Assembly: GCA_903813345.2 (NCBI GenBank)
Contig: CAIIXF020000002.1
Coordinates: forward strand, 16,314,467 to 16,378,466
Reading direction: 5' to 3'
Source of the DNA: Owenia fusiformis
Lineage: Eukaryota > Annelida > Polychaeta > Sabellida > Oweniidae
Length of the DNA: 64,000 bases
Positions within the stretch are counted from its first letter, which is position 1. Every line of letters starts with the position of its first letter. The notes below the pieces were generated by a model. The model did no database searches. It was given only the letters and a program-made list of their open reading frames with translations, and was not told the origin of the DNA. The position numbers and the translations under genes are program-made. Shown in pieces: positions 11,202 to 22,100 of this stretch.

Positions 11202-12020
11202 TGGTCTTGTTCCATCTGATTGCCTAACGGTTTTTGGTAAAATTCGTCCATTGACTAAATTAAAATCATTCTGCTTACCCACAGCTCGTAAAACAGTTTG
11301 GAGATTTGTATTCATTTTTTGTGACTCATTTGATATAAAATCATTTATATAAATATTGGAATAAGTTGGAGATTGTTTCAAGGATGACTTCCGTTTAAAA
11401 ATCTCCAGTCTATCAGCTTCACTGACCTCTGCCACAATTATCCCTGGGTATTTAGATCCCTGACGTTTCGGAATTCTCTTCGCTGTAACAGTCTTAATAT
11501 CGTCCAGTTTCAGACCAGCTTTAACTAACTCGTTGACTTTAGCAACACAATTTTCATTATCCGACTCAGAAATGTTTTTTATGACAATTTTGCAAAGACT
11601 AATCGAGCTTTTCAACGAATTTACCTCATTGGAAATGGTATCTATTTGTGACTGAAGATTATTATTTACCTCAGTAATATCCTGCTTCAATGAAATTTTC
11701 GTAAGGTCTAATTTTTCTTCAATTTTGGACATAATCCTTTCTTCTCTGGTAACCATATCCGATTGCATCGAATCCAATTTGTCACTTAGTTTTTTCTGAT
11801 CGTCAACCAGCTTGGTTAGTAATGCCAAAACTGGATCAGAAGGTTCGATACTGCATGATCCATTTGGTTCAGCATTCATGCGTACAGCTACAGGGCATGA
11901 CTCCGCCATATTTGTTGTTGATCTTTGTTGACCTCGAAGTCTCTTTGTCGTTTTAGAGCTAAGTCCCACACTATCTCCTTTCCTTTTTGTTCTCTCAATA
12001 GCGTCATAGATTGTATCCAT
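11199..12020 (-). CDS. LINE ORF1 protein (coiled coil + RRM-like domain)
   Basis: 273 aa. A basic N-terminus (KRLRGQQR) is followed by a heptad-rich stretch (about residues 65-140, LLTKLVDDQKKLSDKLDSMQ onward) predicted as a trimerising coiled coil. Then comes an RRM-like part with VIKNISESD, KRIPKRQG, GIIVAEV and SNIYINDFIS, as in L1-like ORF1 RNA-binding proteins. The usual role is to coat element RNA as a chaperone. Stops at UAG directly ahead of ORF2 in the same frame. Confidence 0.75.
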   Translation of the reverse strand: MDTIYDAIERTKRKGDSVGLSSKTTKRLRGQQRSTTNMAESCPVAVRMNAEPNGSCSIEPSDPVLALLTKLVDDQKKLSDKLDSMQSDMVTREERIMSKIEEKLDLTKISLKQDITEVNNNLQSQIDTISNEVNSLKSSISLCKIVIKNISESDNENCVAKVNELVKAGLKLDDIKTVTAKRIPKRQGSKYPGIIVAEVSEADRLEIFKRKSSLKQSPTYSNIYINDFISNESQKMNTNLQTVLRAVGKQNDFNLVNGRILPKTVRQSDGTRP

Positions 12021-12412
12021 TGTTCATACGAATCACTATATAACCATATATTGGTAAAATATCCTAATAACTGTAAAAAACTGAGTATTATTCAGAGCAA
12101 ACTAAAACGTGGCTGCACTCAAGCTAGCGACACTCAAGCATTTGTTATATTTGTTCTATTAATACTTAAATGAGTTTCCAGTAAAACAGTAGATTAATCT
12201 GGTAGCTGACAGGCGTTAGTTACCCTTGCAAATGCAAGGTTAGACTTTGATAATAATAATTTTAGTCAATTGATCAGTTGTCTGGAAGTTTTATATTTGT
12301 GTCATCAGCAAAAAGTACAATGCATCATCTCCAACAAATTATGTTACTTTTGCATTCTACACTCCATTATATTATTGTTTCCTTCATATTGACATGGAGC
12401 ATCAAGCTTGTC

Positions 12413-13426
12413 TTATAGAATGTCAGTGGAGCCATGCATTACCATTCTTGATATTTCTCCAAATGTTGTATCAGATGAATTAATTTCTGTTTCAAGTGGT
12501 ATATGCTTTTTCCATAATCGCACTAAAAGATGAATTGCGTAATTATTATGCCAATTGTACTTCTTAACAAATATCTGATCTACTTCAAGGTATGATGGTC
12601 GATTTAGTGATGTCATTTCAATATGAATATCTTCTGGAAAGCGTGTTGCGAGTTTGTCTGCCATACGTCCACTATTATATGCCCATTGTGATCTCTGGTC
12701 ATCTACGTAATTGTTTATCCATATTTTCAAGAATTTTGAGCCAGGTTCTGAGAGGATGATGCCTCCATTTAAACCAACCTTTGTAGTCAAGCTTTCAGAC
12801 CCCATTGTAAATGGGTAAACACGAAGTGGGTCAAATGATTTCAAAGTAATCACATCCATGTCTAAATATATACCTCCAGTTGTGTTCAGTATAAGAAGTC
12901 TGTCAATATCACTTGGTGAGGTCATGTAAAAAAACAACACTTTCACACCAAATAATTCACTTGTTGGACTTCGTTGAATAATTTCAAGATTTGGAATCTC
13001 AGTTGTTCGATTCCAGTAATGTCCAATTGGAGTGCAATTTGTGTGAAACATTATCTTTGATGGCTTTATGAACTTTGATGCGCTCAAAACACTGAGATAC
13101 TGTGTAAATTTCCACTCTATTGGTTTTCTGGCATACCATATATAGTGCACAATATTAGGTACTTTATATTGAAAATTCTCTGTAGTGTTAATTTGATCAA
13201 ATCCAGAATTTCGAGAAATTTTGTTCTTCTGGTATGTTTGGCATTCATCATCCATTTGTACATTCCTTGATTGTGTGAAACTAAATGTGTTATAAATATA
13301 TATACATGTGGAAATCACAAGTATAACAAATAAACACTGAGCAGCTTTCATAATTGAAGATATACTAAGAAAATTACCCTTTGCATTCATTTTGTTTTGC
13401 TTCTTAAAAGAAAGTTTTGTCTTCAC
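12413..13426 (-). CDS. DXD glycosyltransferase, GT32-type, type II membrane protein (copy 2)
   Basis: Intronless ORF of 337 aa, paralogue of 4817-5749. The longest frame adds about 26 residues before the Met that aligns with copy 1 (MKAAQCLF), and I think that inner Met at 13350-13348 is the likelier start because the hydrophobic anchor follows it at once. The core has VPNIVHYIWYARKP and the DXD box as GGIYLDMDVI. Differences from copy 1 cluster around the DXD (DTD to DMD, RTGG to TTGG), in KVGLNGGIILSE against KVVLCAGIILSE, and near the C-terminus. The stretch coding for the WAYNSGRMADKLATRFPEDI part is identical at DNA level. Confidence 0.85.
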   Translation of the reverse strand: MKTKLSFKKQNKMNAKGNFLSISSIMKAAQCLFVILVISTCIYIYNTFSFTQSRNVQMDDECQTYQKNKISRNSGFDQINTTENFQYKVPNIVHYIWYARKPIEWKFTQYLSVLSASKFIKPSKIMFHTNCTPIGHYWNRTTEIPNLEIIQRSPTSELFGVKVLFFYMTSPSDIDRLLILNTTGGIYLDMDVITLKSFDPLRVYPFTMGSESLTTKVGLNGGIILSEPGSKFLKIWINNYVDDQRSQWAYNSGRMADKLATRFPEDIHIEMTSLNRPSYLEVDQIFVKKYNWHNNYAIHLLVRLWKKHIPLETEINSSDTTFGEISRMVMHGSTDIL

Positions 13427-13529
13427 AGTTTGTAGCTAGACTCTGCACACACAGTATAAGAAAATATTTATTAGCAGTTAATTTTCTCAGTCTCTTAACT
13501 TTTATTCAGATATACAGGTTTGTTCCAGT

Positions 13530-13690
13530 TACAGTTAAACCTGTCTGAAAGAACACCTTCCTATAAGGAACGTTTGTCTACAAGGAACCAATTTCAAAGG
13601 AACTAAATATTTTTTTCCATTGACTTACATGTTAAAAGGCCCTCTTTGCAAGGAACACCTGTCTACTAGGAACAGGGAACAGTGTTTTAG
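13530..13690. repeat. Partial TACAGTWRAACCTGT-type element (left part only)
   Basis: Starts TACAGTTAAACCTGTC and has repeated GGAACACCTGTCTA phrases, as in the copies at 17.7, 22.4 and 47.1 kb. No matching right end is visible. Confidence 0.45.
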
Positions 13691-13771
13691 GGGAAATTTA
13701 AAAAATAGTCCCAACACAATTGCTATCACATCGAGTCCTTTAAGCTGGTATGTAAGTACAATTGACCCTTT

Positions 13772-14130
13772 GGAAAAATAGATGGCATCATGGGTGTTGG
13801 TAGGGTGAGATAACATGGCAGCCTATAGCAAGATTCATTTAATTTCTTGTTAAAGAAGTAATTCCATTTGGATCAACCTAAAACACCATTGGAATCTAAC
13901 TATATGATCTTATTGTCATGTGGATTGAGATTTCACATCATAATTGAGATCCCTTTATGAGTAAATTCACTTTTAAAGGTATTTTAACATTATGTCAATG
14001 GGGATTTAGCCTGACCTTTTTCAGAAAACTTGAAAATCTTTAGAATTTGAATAAATGTAAATACCTGAACAAATCAAAGTTGTTTTGATGGAAAATTACA
14101 CCCAGAATTCAAATGTGCTATCTTTTTGCA
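13772..14130 (+). repeat. Dispersed 350-bp repeat, copy 1
   Basis: Aligns over its length with 53185-53540: AGATGGCATCATGGGTGTT, AAGTAATTCCATTTGGA, GATCTTATTGTCATGTGGAT, CAATGGGGATTTAG and CTTTAGAATTTGAATAAA are shared in the same order. No coding character. Confidence 0.6.
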
Positions 14131-14789
14131 ATGATAACGTGCCATTTCTTCTAAAAATGTGTTTATGTTGGTCATCTGAAGGAAAATTTAGAGTCAAATT
14201 GCACATTAATTTTGGCTTTATTTTTGTAAATTTCAATTTCTGGCAGCAGAGAGAGGGGGTTATTGTCACAACTGACCAATGATTTCAATAGAAGATGGCT
14301 GACCAGTCATTAGCTCAATCATGCAGCTAGGGTTCAACAAAAACAAACCAAAAGGCCTGAAATCTGATCTTTATTTCATGTGAAATTTAAAATGTTTCCC
14401 TATCAAATAATTTCTTTAGAGAGTTATTACCATGCCATATGTGACACCTTGTAATAAAGTGATGTTGATTCTGGGGGTGAAAATCTCCAAGATTGCTGTT
14501 TGCTTAAAAATGTTTTTTTTTTTGAATATTTTAAACTATAATCTTCTAATACTTGTATTATACATACGAGTTGAAAATTAATTGCGATCAGAGAAGCAAT
14601 CTTCCAAAACTCTCTGGCAACAGATTTCAAAAAGGCAAACCATATTAAACGGTTAGAAAAACTAGAAAATATAATAAAGAATGTAAAGAACAATATTGAC
14701 CTTAAGGTCTCAGGGTAGTTATCAGAAATCTACACCAAATAGGAAATGAAAAAAACATGTGGATTTTAGATTTTTTGTAGTATAGATAA

Positions 14790-15195
14790 CTTCACCCCAT
14801 GGGGCTAAAAAACTTAAGGGATTAAAAAATTTCTTGGCCCAAAAATTTTCTAGGACCTTTGTGTATAACTTAGCCTTTTTGGGCCTTTTAGGCCAAATTA
14901 CAGGGGTTTCATTATAGCAGGCAACAGGCGAATTTCACTGGTTGTTTTCACTAAATTGCCTGTTGTTTTTAGGGACTTCAAGTTTCCCATGTTAAATTTA
15001 ATTATGATTTACATTAATTTTGTCTGTTGTTTTCATTTATTTAGCCTGCTGTGAGAACTAGTGGAGCCCCTGAAATTATCAAAAATGGGCCTTAAATTTT
15101 CAAAATTAGAATATAGGGCCCAAATTTTGGTTTTAGGGGTCCAAAATTTTTCAAAATTTCCCAATTTTTTTACCTGTTTAAAATTGCCCCCCCCT
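14790..15195 (+). repeat. GGGCC/AAAATTTT-rich dispersed repeat, copy 1
   Basis: Aligns with 49846-50131: TTGGCCCAAAAATTTTC, TTTTTGGGCCTTTTAGGCC and TTTTAGGGGTCCAAAATTT. The copy is interrupted at about 14905-15055 by a small insert that has AGCAGGC and GCCTGCT near its ends. Confidence 0.5.
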
Positions 15196-15199
15196 TGGT

Positions 15200-16740
15200 G
15201 GAATGGCATAAAAAAGCAGGTCATATTTGATTGCATCCAATCAATATAAGATTAGAACGCCTCCAAACTATAAGGCATTTAACACATTCATTGAATTTAT
15301 ACTTGGGGTGACAGATCCTTTGATATGTGAATACATGTACTTCGAAGCATATATTACACTGTCTAGTGGCATTGCTGTTCTCTAGTTCAAAAAATATGTC
15401 TAGGATGGAAAGAAAGTATAGAATATTGAAATATTTTTAGGTACAAATTATTCGAAACTTACCTCAACAGGTTATGCCAATTTCTACCAATTGATATAAT
15501 AGATCTTTTTTCTTTGAGTTTTATCAGTCCTCTGTAATTCTTTTACATTGTACTCCACCTTTAAAACCGACCCAAACTGAAGAAGAGAAGCAGTCACTTG
15601 GGATTGTAGCACCTCAAACACTTCTGGCTTTTATTTGCTCCCTTCCTCCAAGGCTTCACTCTTCACAATTTTGAGGTCCATCTGATAATGTAGGACATTA
15701 ATTTGAAACTCATTTGGGAGTACAATGCTTCGGATGTCATATAATCTCTCATTTTAAATCATGATTTGTGTACAATGTACGATACATTGAATACTATATA
15801 ATTGTATGGCTAATAATTAATAACTTTCAAACGGGAATATTATACATAAATAAATGTAATCAAATTACACCTGATTAACCAGATGAGACTTAATTAATAG
15901 CTAAATAAAATGTGAAGAATCCCAGAATTCCACTTACTCAGATGCGAGTTGATAGTTACCAGTTTTGCCACCAGGTGGCTAATTTGGGGGAAATAACATG
16001 GAAGAGTATTACAAAGTTCTCTTAAACTTGAATAATCATCAGTTTTAGTGGTTCACTTTTAATAATACCCTCATGTATCTGATAGTTATGCAAATTAAAA
16101 TGCCCAGTAAAAGAAAATATTATCTGCCCAACACAAGAAAAGATATTTCACTTTTTGTGATTTTACAACATGGGGTCTGTGGGGAATGTCTCGACCAAGA
16201 AGTCACATTTTCAAAGAAAATGAAATTTTCAAAGTTGATAAACTCTTTTCAAAATCACATTTCTAGATGTAATTTTACATGTAGATTCCAAATATGACAT
16301 CAGTTTGACATTTAATGACGTAAATCAAGATTATTTCTACTCGCATCTAGTCTGTTGGCTCTTTTAGCATACAGGACTGGAGCCTATAAGCCCCCAACTC
16401 AAGCTCTCATGACAGGTCCAGTGGCCAGACAATCTAAATCCTAATTGTTATTATAGACTATGTTTGAGTATCATATATCATATCATATTCAGTAACTCAT
16501 GCCTATCTATAATGTCAAAAAATTACCCAATGTCTGTATCTCTGTTGATTTAGGGCATCAGTATTTTTGGAAAGGTAACAGTTTGAGGTAAAAATTTATG
16601 TTCTTATAGCATCCATTCTTTTTGAAAAGGAAACTGTTTGAGGTTTTTTTCTGATGGATGCTCCTGCCAACTCTCATTGGTTGCTCTGTATTACATTCTG
16701 TCACCATGGTTACGCGAATCTTTATACATCTTACCTTGGA
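15200..16740. other. no gene recognised
   Basis: AT-rich intergenic or intronic sequence ahead of the first coiled-coil exon seen (19171). No splice-bounded open frame of coding character was found on either strand. Confidence 0.4.
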
Positions 16741-16749
16741 ATCTTATTC

Positions 16750-16890
16750 AGTCTCTAGAAATGATATTTGTATCAAGTTAAACCTAATTAAATTTTCCAT
16801 ATGGTTAGGATATTCAATTATGCAACTTAGCTAATATGCATAAATTGGGAGACAATTCAATCTATTTTTGGTTCAGAACTTTCCAGTATA
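16750..16890 (+). repeat. Direct repeat flanking a hAT MITE, left copy
   Basis: About 140 bp matching 17564-17710, including AGAAATGATATT, ATTATGC, TTAGCTAAT, ATGCATAAAT and CAATCTATTTTTGGTTCAGA. Confidence 0.6.
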
Positions 16891-17025
16891 GCAACATATC
16901 TATCAGACCTGAGGCAGAATCTCTGCAAATTATCCTTTAATGAGAGGAAAATATAAGCAAAATAAAATTGAAACAGATTCAAAATACCAAAGTTGTTGAG
17001 CTTTTGAGGCAGCTATCATGAACGT

Positions 17026-17485
17026 TAGTGGTGCAACTCGCAAGAAAAATGCTACTCGAGTAGAAAGTGTGAAAATGCCACTGTAATCGAGTACCACTCG
17101 CAAAAATGAGGGAAAAATTTTAAAAAAATAAAAAAACTCACCTAGTCGACTGTTTGAAGACCAAATAGATACAATTTCTTCGTTTCTTCTGTATGTTATT
17201 GATGTTATATATAGTTTGTATCAATTTAGTGAGAATAAATGTAGTTACTCATGCCATAATTGTGTTTGTTTGTTTGTTTTTAAATATTTTCATTTTGTTT
17301 CCGGAATCGATACTTTGTTTCGTTCAGTGCATCCAAAAATGATCATTCCCGGGGTATGAGATCGTTGTTTAAAACACTTCATAATAAAACATGCCTACTC
17401 GAGTTTGAAAAAACGTACTCGAGTAACTATCTTGGACAGGTTCAACGAGTGAGTGGCGAGTACTGGCATTCGAGTTGCACCACTA
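17026..17485. mobile_element. hAT-type MITE with 8-bp target duplication
   Basis: 460 bp with terminal inverted repeats TAGTGGTGCAACTCG and CGAGTTGCACCACTA, flanked on both sides by the exact 8-mer ATGAACGT. Sub-terminal CTCGAGT motifs recur near both ends, as transposase-binding repeats of hAT elements often do. No transposase frame. The intact duplication and ends suggest recent insertion. Confidence 0.9.
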
Positions 17486-17563
17486 ATGAACGTCATTATT
17501 TGACAATTAACTAAATACGCATCTTACATTTGAATTGAAATGTTGGTAGTTCTGTCATTATTT

Positions 17564-17710
17564 GGTCTATAGAAATGATATTGGTATCAAATGGAACCTT
17601 ATTAAATTCCTTATACTGTATAGTTACGATATTTGATTATGCGAATTAGCTAATTTGCATAAATTTAGTTGTCTCATCAATCTATTTTTGGTTCAGAATG
17701 TAATAGTATA
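17564..17710 (+). repeat. Direct repeat flanking a hAT MITE, right copy
   Basis: Second copy of the 140-bp unit described at 16750-16890. The hAT element lies between the two copies, not inside either. Confidence 0.6.
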
Positions 17711-17748
17711 CATATGTAAGGTAGCATCAAACAAATTCGCTTTTTGTA

Positions 17749-17896
17749 TACAGTAGAATCAACACAATTGGGACCACAAAAAGTGTTCCACTTGGGAGGT
17801 GTTCCACTTACAGAGATTCATCAACATGGAGCAGATATGCCATGAGACTTTTAAAACACTTTTACAAAGATGTTCTACTTAGCAGGTTCTACTGTA
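17749..17896. mobile_element. TACAGTAGAA-ended MITE (pogo/Tigger-like), 148 bp
   Basis: Left end TACAGTAGAATC, right end GGTTCTACTGTA, TA-flanked, with internal GTTCCACTT phrases. Same family as 22443-22894 and 47101-47293. Confidence 0.65.
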
Positions 17897-18508
17897 TATC
17901 TAATTTAAACAGATGATAACCTTCCCAGCTTTAGAAATAACCCTCATGAGACATTGTTGCAAGGTGTGCTCATGTAGCATCTTGTATCCCACATTCCGTA
18001 TTATCAACAAAAGCATATATCTATATGGGGGAGTAGGCTAACATATTGTCTTAACGATGTAATAAAACTGTTTTACTCGATTTAGATTAAACTTGTATTC
18101 ATGCAGCCTTACTGGATGATGGCAACACTTTATGATAGTGTACCAAAGCACTTCACAATCTAAAAATTCATTAAACAATGAAATCTTGGATATAAAGTCA
18201 GCACATGTCATTTTCAGTGCAGAAATTTTATGTCACATGACACTTCACGGGGAATCAGTTTCCCTGTCCTAAGAAACAATTATTCACTCTTAGATTGAGC
18301 CAATTATGGCATGGTTTAAGGATATTTTTTATCAATTTTGCAAAGGGTGTACCAGTTGAGTGCGGGAATAAATCAGAGCTATAATCGCTAATGAAAGCAT
18401 GTAAGATATATAATATTATCCCATGGTTGCAAGGATATAGATAGAATATTACACGAAGATATATTTGATATATGGATCAAGATATCATATTTTAGCAAAA
18501 AATTCACA

Positions 18509-18571
18509 AACCATCGAATATCACTTTTAAACTATCGAATATCACGTCTTAAAAAGTGATATTCGATGGTT
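18509..18571. repeat. Perfect short hairpin around ATCGAATATCAC
   Basis: AAACCATCGAATATCACTTT and AAAGTGATATTCGATGGTTT are exact inverted repeats separated by about 20 bp that contain a third copy (CTATCGAATATCACG). The motif occurs also at about 3642. The surrounding 200 bp are nearly pure A/T. Confidence 0.6.
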
Positions 18572-19170
18572 TCGAATTTTTTCAAAAAAAAATCTTTTTT
18601 TTTATTATTTTCAGAAATATTTTTAAAAAAATTCAAAATTTAAAAAAAAAATGTTAAAGATTTTTTCACAATTTTTTTCAATTATTATATTTTATAACTT
18701 TTTACGCTGATGATGATTTCCCATGGGATAAACGGACAATCCTATTGTTTTTCAAAAATATCAATTATATCCACTCATGGATACAAATCATGATATTTTT
18801 TCAAAACCATAGGATATTCCTATAAGACTCATTGTGTTTGAGGATTTATTCTAGGCTTTTTAACATGCCTCTGCAATGTTGTAAGGCCAAAAATATAATT
18901 ACTGGTTAAAACATTTTTAGTTAACGATATACGGTCGAACACATGTTTTTCAATCAGTTTCTCCTATTTGTAATGCATAGTTTTGCAGTGCTCCTTCCAC
19001 TGGAATTATTTTTTGTGGAATCAGTAGATTAAAAAAATGCTGTTTTTCTAGTTAATATTGTATTTCTTTAAATCCTTATGATATCATAACCTCTGAAAGT
19101 GAAACACTTTTTACAGAACCAAGTGCGTTCCACTTACACAGGTTGTATATATTAATGTTTTTACTTTCAG

Positions 19171-22100
19171 CGTGAGGCTTTGGAATCTGGTCTAAGTTCT
19201 ACAGAAAGTGATATTATCAAAGTGAGACTAGATCGTGATGAGGCTATCCAGAAAATGGCTGCCATTGAAAGTCGCAATCAAGACTATGAAGTAAGTTTTG
19301 TAATTTTTTGAATACATTCTTGTATAGTAAAATATTTTCTGAGTGAATGTATCAATTTTGCATTTTTTTCTAATTTTAAGCAAACCATCCGTACCCTCCA
19401 AGATGAAATAGAGGTTAGCACTGAGCAGCTTAAAGAATGTTATGCGAGGGAGGATGATTTCAAAATGAGGCTTGAGAAGTTGACCAAAAGTTTGGAAGAA
19501 AGAGATGTTGAGATTCGAGGTTTACAGCATGTAGTGCGTTGTACCAAAGAAGACGCAAAACTTCAAATGGAAAATAAGGTTAATGAGATTAAAGTAAAAG
19601 GAACATCTGAATATGTATATTATTTGTTGCACCTTTGATAAACCGAGTCCATGAATTTTGTGTTTATGTACATTAATCTGCACTGTTTTCAAACCTTCTT
19701 TGATCAGAAGGTTTGAAAACAGTTTCAAAATATCCCACCACTTATTCTAATTTTGAGGAAAAATTTATTTGCTTTGATCTCTTAGGTGAATTTTTAGAGT
19801 TACTGTCCACTCTCCGAATTATTCACCAACTTGGAAAAGAAAAATGAGTCAAAATGAATATCCATGTTTTTCCATTATAACCATCTTTGGTTTCATAGAA
19901 ATCAAAATGGCTGAAGCAGTCAATCATATTCAACTATTACAAACAATTTTTACACCCACTGGCCACTAGGCTTCTTGGCAGAGCTAAGGTGATCATTGTC
20001 ACTTGATTCTGGGATTTGATCATAGTTTCAGACAAACGTTTTGTGCTTTATGTAATTATCCCAAAGAACAAAGTTCTGTAGGGATATAGTTCTGTCCGTC
20101 AGTCTGTCCGGAAGATAACTCCAATACTAGTCAAATGATTTTCTTCATATTTGGTGGAAATATGTATATTGGTGAATCGTTCGAAAATTTTTTCAAGATG
20201 GCCGCCAGTTTAAAAATGGCGAGAACTTTCGCAAAAATCTTATGTTTTTCATTTTAAACCAAAATAATAAATATTATTATTTGAAATTTTGGTAGTATAT
20301 TAACAACATCTATCTGTTTCACATATATCCCAGGTTTTTCACCTTGACCCCCAGGGGCTGTAAATGGGGAATTGGGAAAACAGGAATTTGCATTAATTTT
20401 GAGATGTTTTTGAAGTATAGCTTTATTATACTCAAATGATAGGCAGTTTAGAGTAGATTGCAAATATTGTAACGTTTTTCTGATTCGGGCCTCAAAAAAT
20501 TCAAAATGGCCTCCTAATGCGAGATTTCGCAATTATTTTCTGATCTCTTAAAAGTATGGCTATATTATACTTAAATTGAAGGGATTTCAAAGTAGATCAC
20601 AATTATGGCATTGTTTTCTGATTTGCGCCTCTGAACATTCAAAATGGCTGACTAGAGCAGAAATTCGCCATTACTTAGAGTTATCTTGAAAGTATGGTTA
20701 CATGATTCCACAATGATTTAAAATATTTATTTAAGGTAAGAGTAGATGGTAAATATTACATTGTGACTGTATGGATTGATGATTTATATACCGGTAGTGT
20801 TCATTGGGATTTGCTACTCCTTGGAGTTTCCATTTTCTAGTTCTGGGTTCTTTGTTCACAACTCATTATACAAGGCTGTGTTGTGTAGCCTAAATGTGTA
20901 TGTCTGTGTACCTGTGCACATAAGGGCTCTGTCGTTACCAATGAAATACATACAATACAACACAACACAATACAATACATGATGTAATAAATTCTATTAC
21001 AGGTGGCACTAGTAGAACAACATGAAAAAGACCGTGCAACTGAGCAACTTAATATTCTAACTACCCAACTATCATCACAAACTGAAAAGGTCCAAGCTCT
21101 TACTGTAGAGAAAGAAGTGGCTCAAACTGAACTCAAATCATACAAGGAGAAATACTATGATGTGTCTGATAAATGTGATGATCTGAAACTCTCTTTGGAA
21201 GCAGTGAGAGAAGAAAAAGGTGCAGTTGATCAAATGTTGAATGAGAAAACAGAAGACTATAAGTCTGTCCTCAAAGAACGTGATTATTACTTTAATCTTT
21301 TAGAGGAACGTAATACAGAAATCGACCAATTAAAAACAGATATTGATAGACTGGACATAAAACTTGACGAACGTGAGAGGAACTTAGAGGTAATAAAAAG
21401 ACAAAATGAAAACATGTCACAAATGGTAAGCATTAACACTAGAGCTGCAGGTGACACTAAAACTGAACGTGATAAACTCCAACAGTTTTTAGATGATAAA
21501 ATTGCTGAACTAGAGGAGTTAAAACATTCCAGGGATGCATGTGCAAGGAAATTAAAAATCCGGGAGCGTAAAATCCGGGAGTTGGAATCTCAGAAAGGTG
21601 ACGCTGAAAAGCAGTTGCAGGAAAAAATGGAAGATTTTGATCTGATTAAAGAAGAAAAAGATGCAATATTTCGAGAACTGAGAGACAGTCGAGTTCAGGT
21701 GAGAATATATTTTGTCACAAAGCACTATACTTAGTTTATTGCAATATCATCTATCTTCAGATATTCAGCCTGTAATTTGTTATATGCATTTACATAGAAA
21801 TAAGCAAATTCTCCCTATTAAATGGTTTAGTACAGTAAGTATTGCATCAAAGTGGACTCAAATGTTTAAGTGAACAAAATGGCGGCTGTTTGAATTCAAA
21901 TTTTGTATCACAACATGCCCATATATGGGACAGAATGTCGATGTTGCACTCTGGGAGCCAATCCTCCATAAAGTGGATGAGGATCATTTTTAATAACCTA
22001 TTTTTGAATCTTCTTATCAAAAAGTATTTAAAAACACTTTTTGTTAATTAAAGAAGACATTTCTGTAAAGAGAAGAATCATTTGTAATTATTTGTAGAAA

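Larger units (their letters stand above)
7540..12240 (-). mobile_element. Nearly full-length non-LTR retrotransposon (LINE, CR1/L2/I-like group)
   Basis: About 4.6 kb on the minus strand: 5' UTR (about 12240-12021), ORF1 (12020-11199), ORF2 with endonuclease and reverse transcriptase (11198-7655), and a 3' UTR with a hairpin and a tail of AATAAA-type repeats near 7540. ORF1 and ORF2 share a frame with only a UAG between them. ORF2 has one break, an extra T near 9547. No RNase H is seen and the C-terminus has a CxC...H...C zinc-type motif; exact clade assignment needs a tree. It lies at the join between duplication copies A and B. Clear target duplications were not found. Confidence 0.85.
12250..14610. 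repeat. Segmental duplication, copy B (around glycosyltransferase 2)
   Basis: Homologous to 4388-7480. It keeps the empty site for the 4500-4694 MITE but carries its own insertion of unrelated repeat material at about 13530-14130. The far-side match includes AAATGTTTCCCTATCA (14393) and CGATCAGAGAAGCAATC (14584). Confidence 0.6.

Noticed and set aside
14590-14703. Plus-strand frame reading like a coiled-coil exon (KRLEKLENIIKNVKNNIDLK), possibly an upstream exon of the 19-31 kb gene
   Set aside because: The left part belongs to the duplicated flank shared with 7415-7470, the acceptor is weak and the supposed donor (AAG/GTCTCA) is poor.
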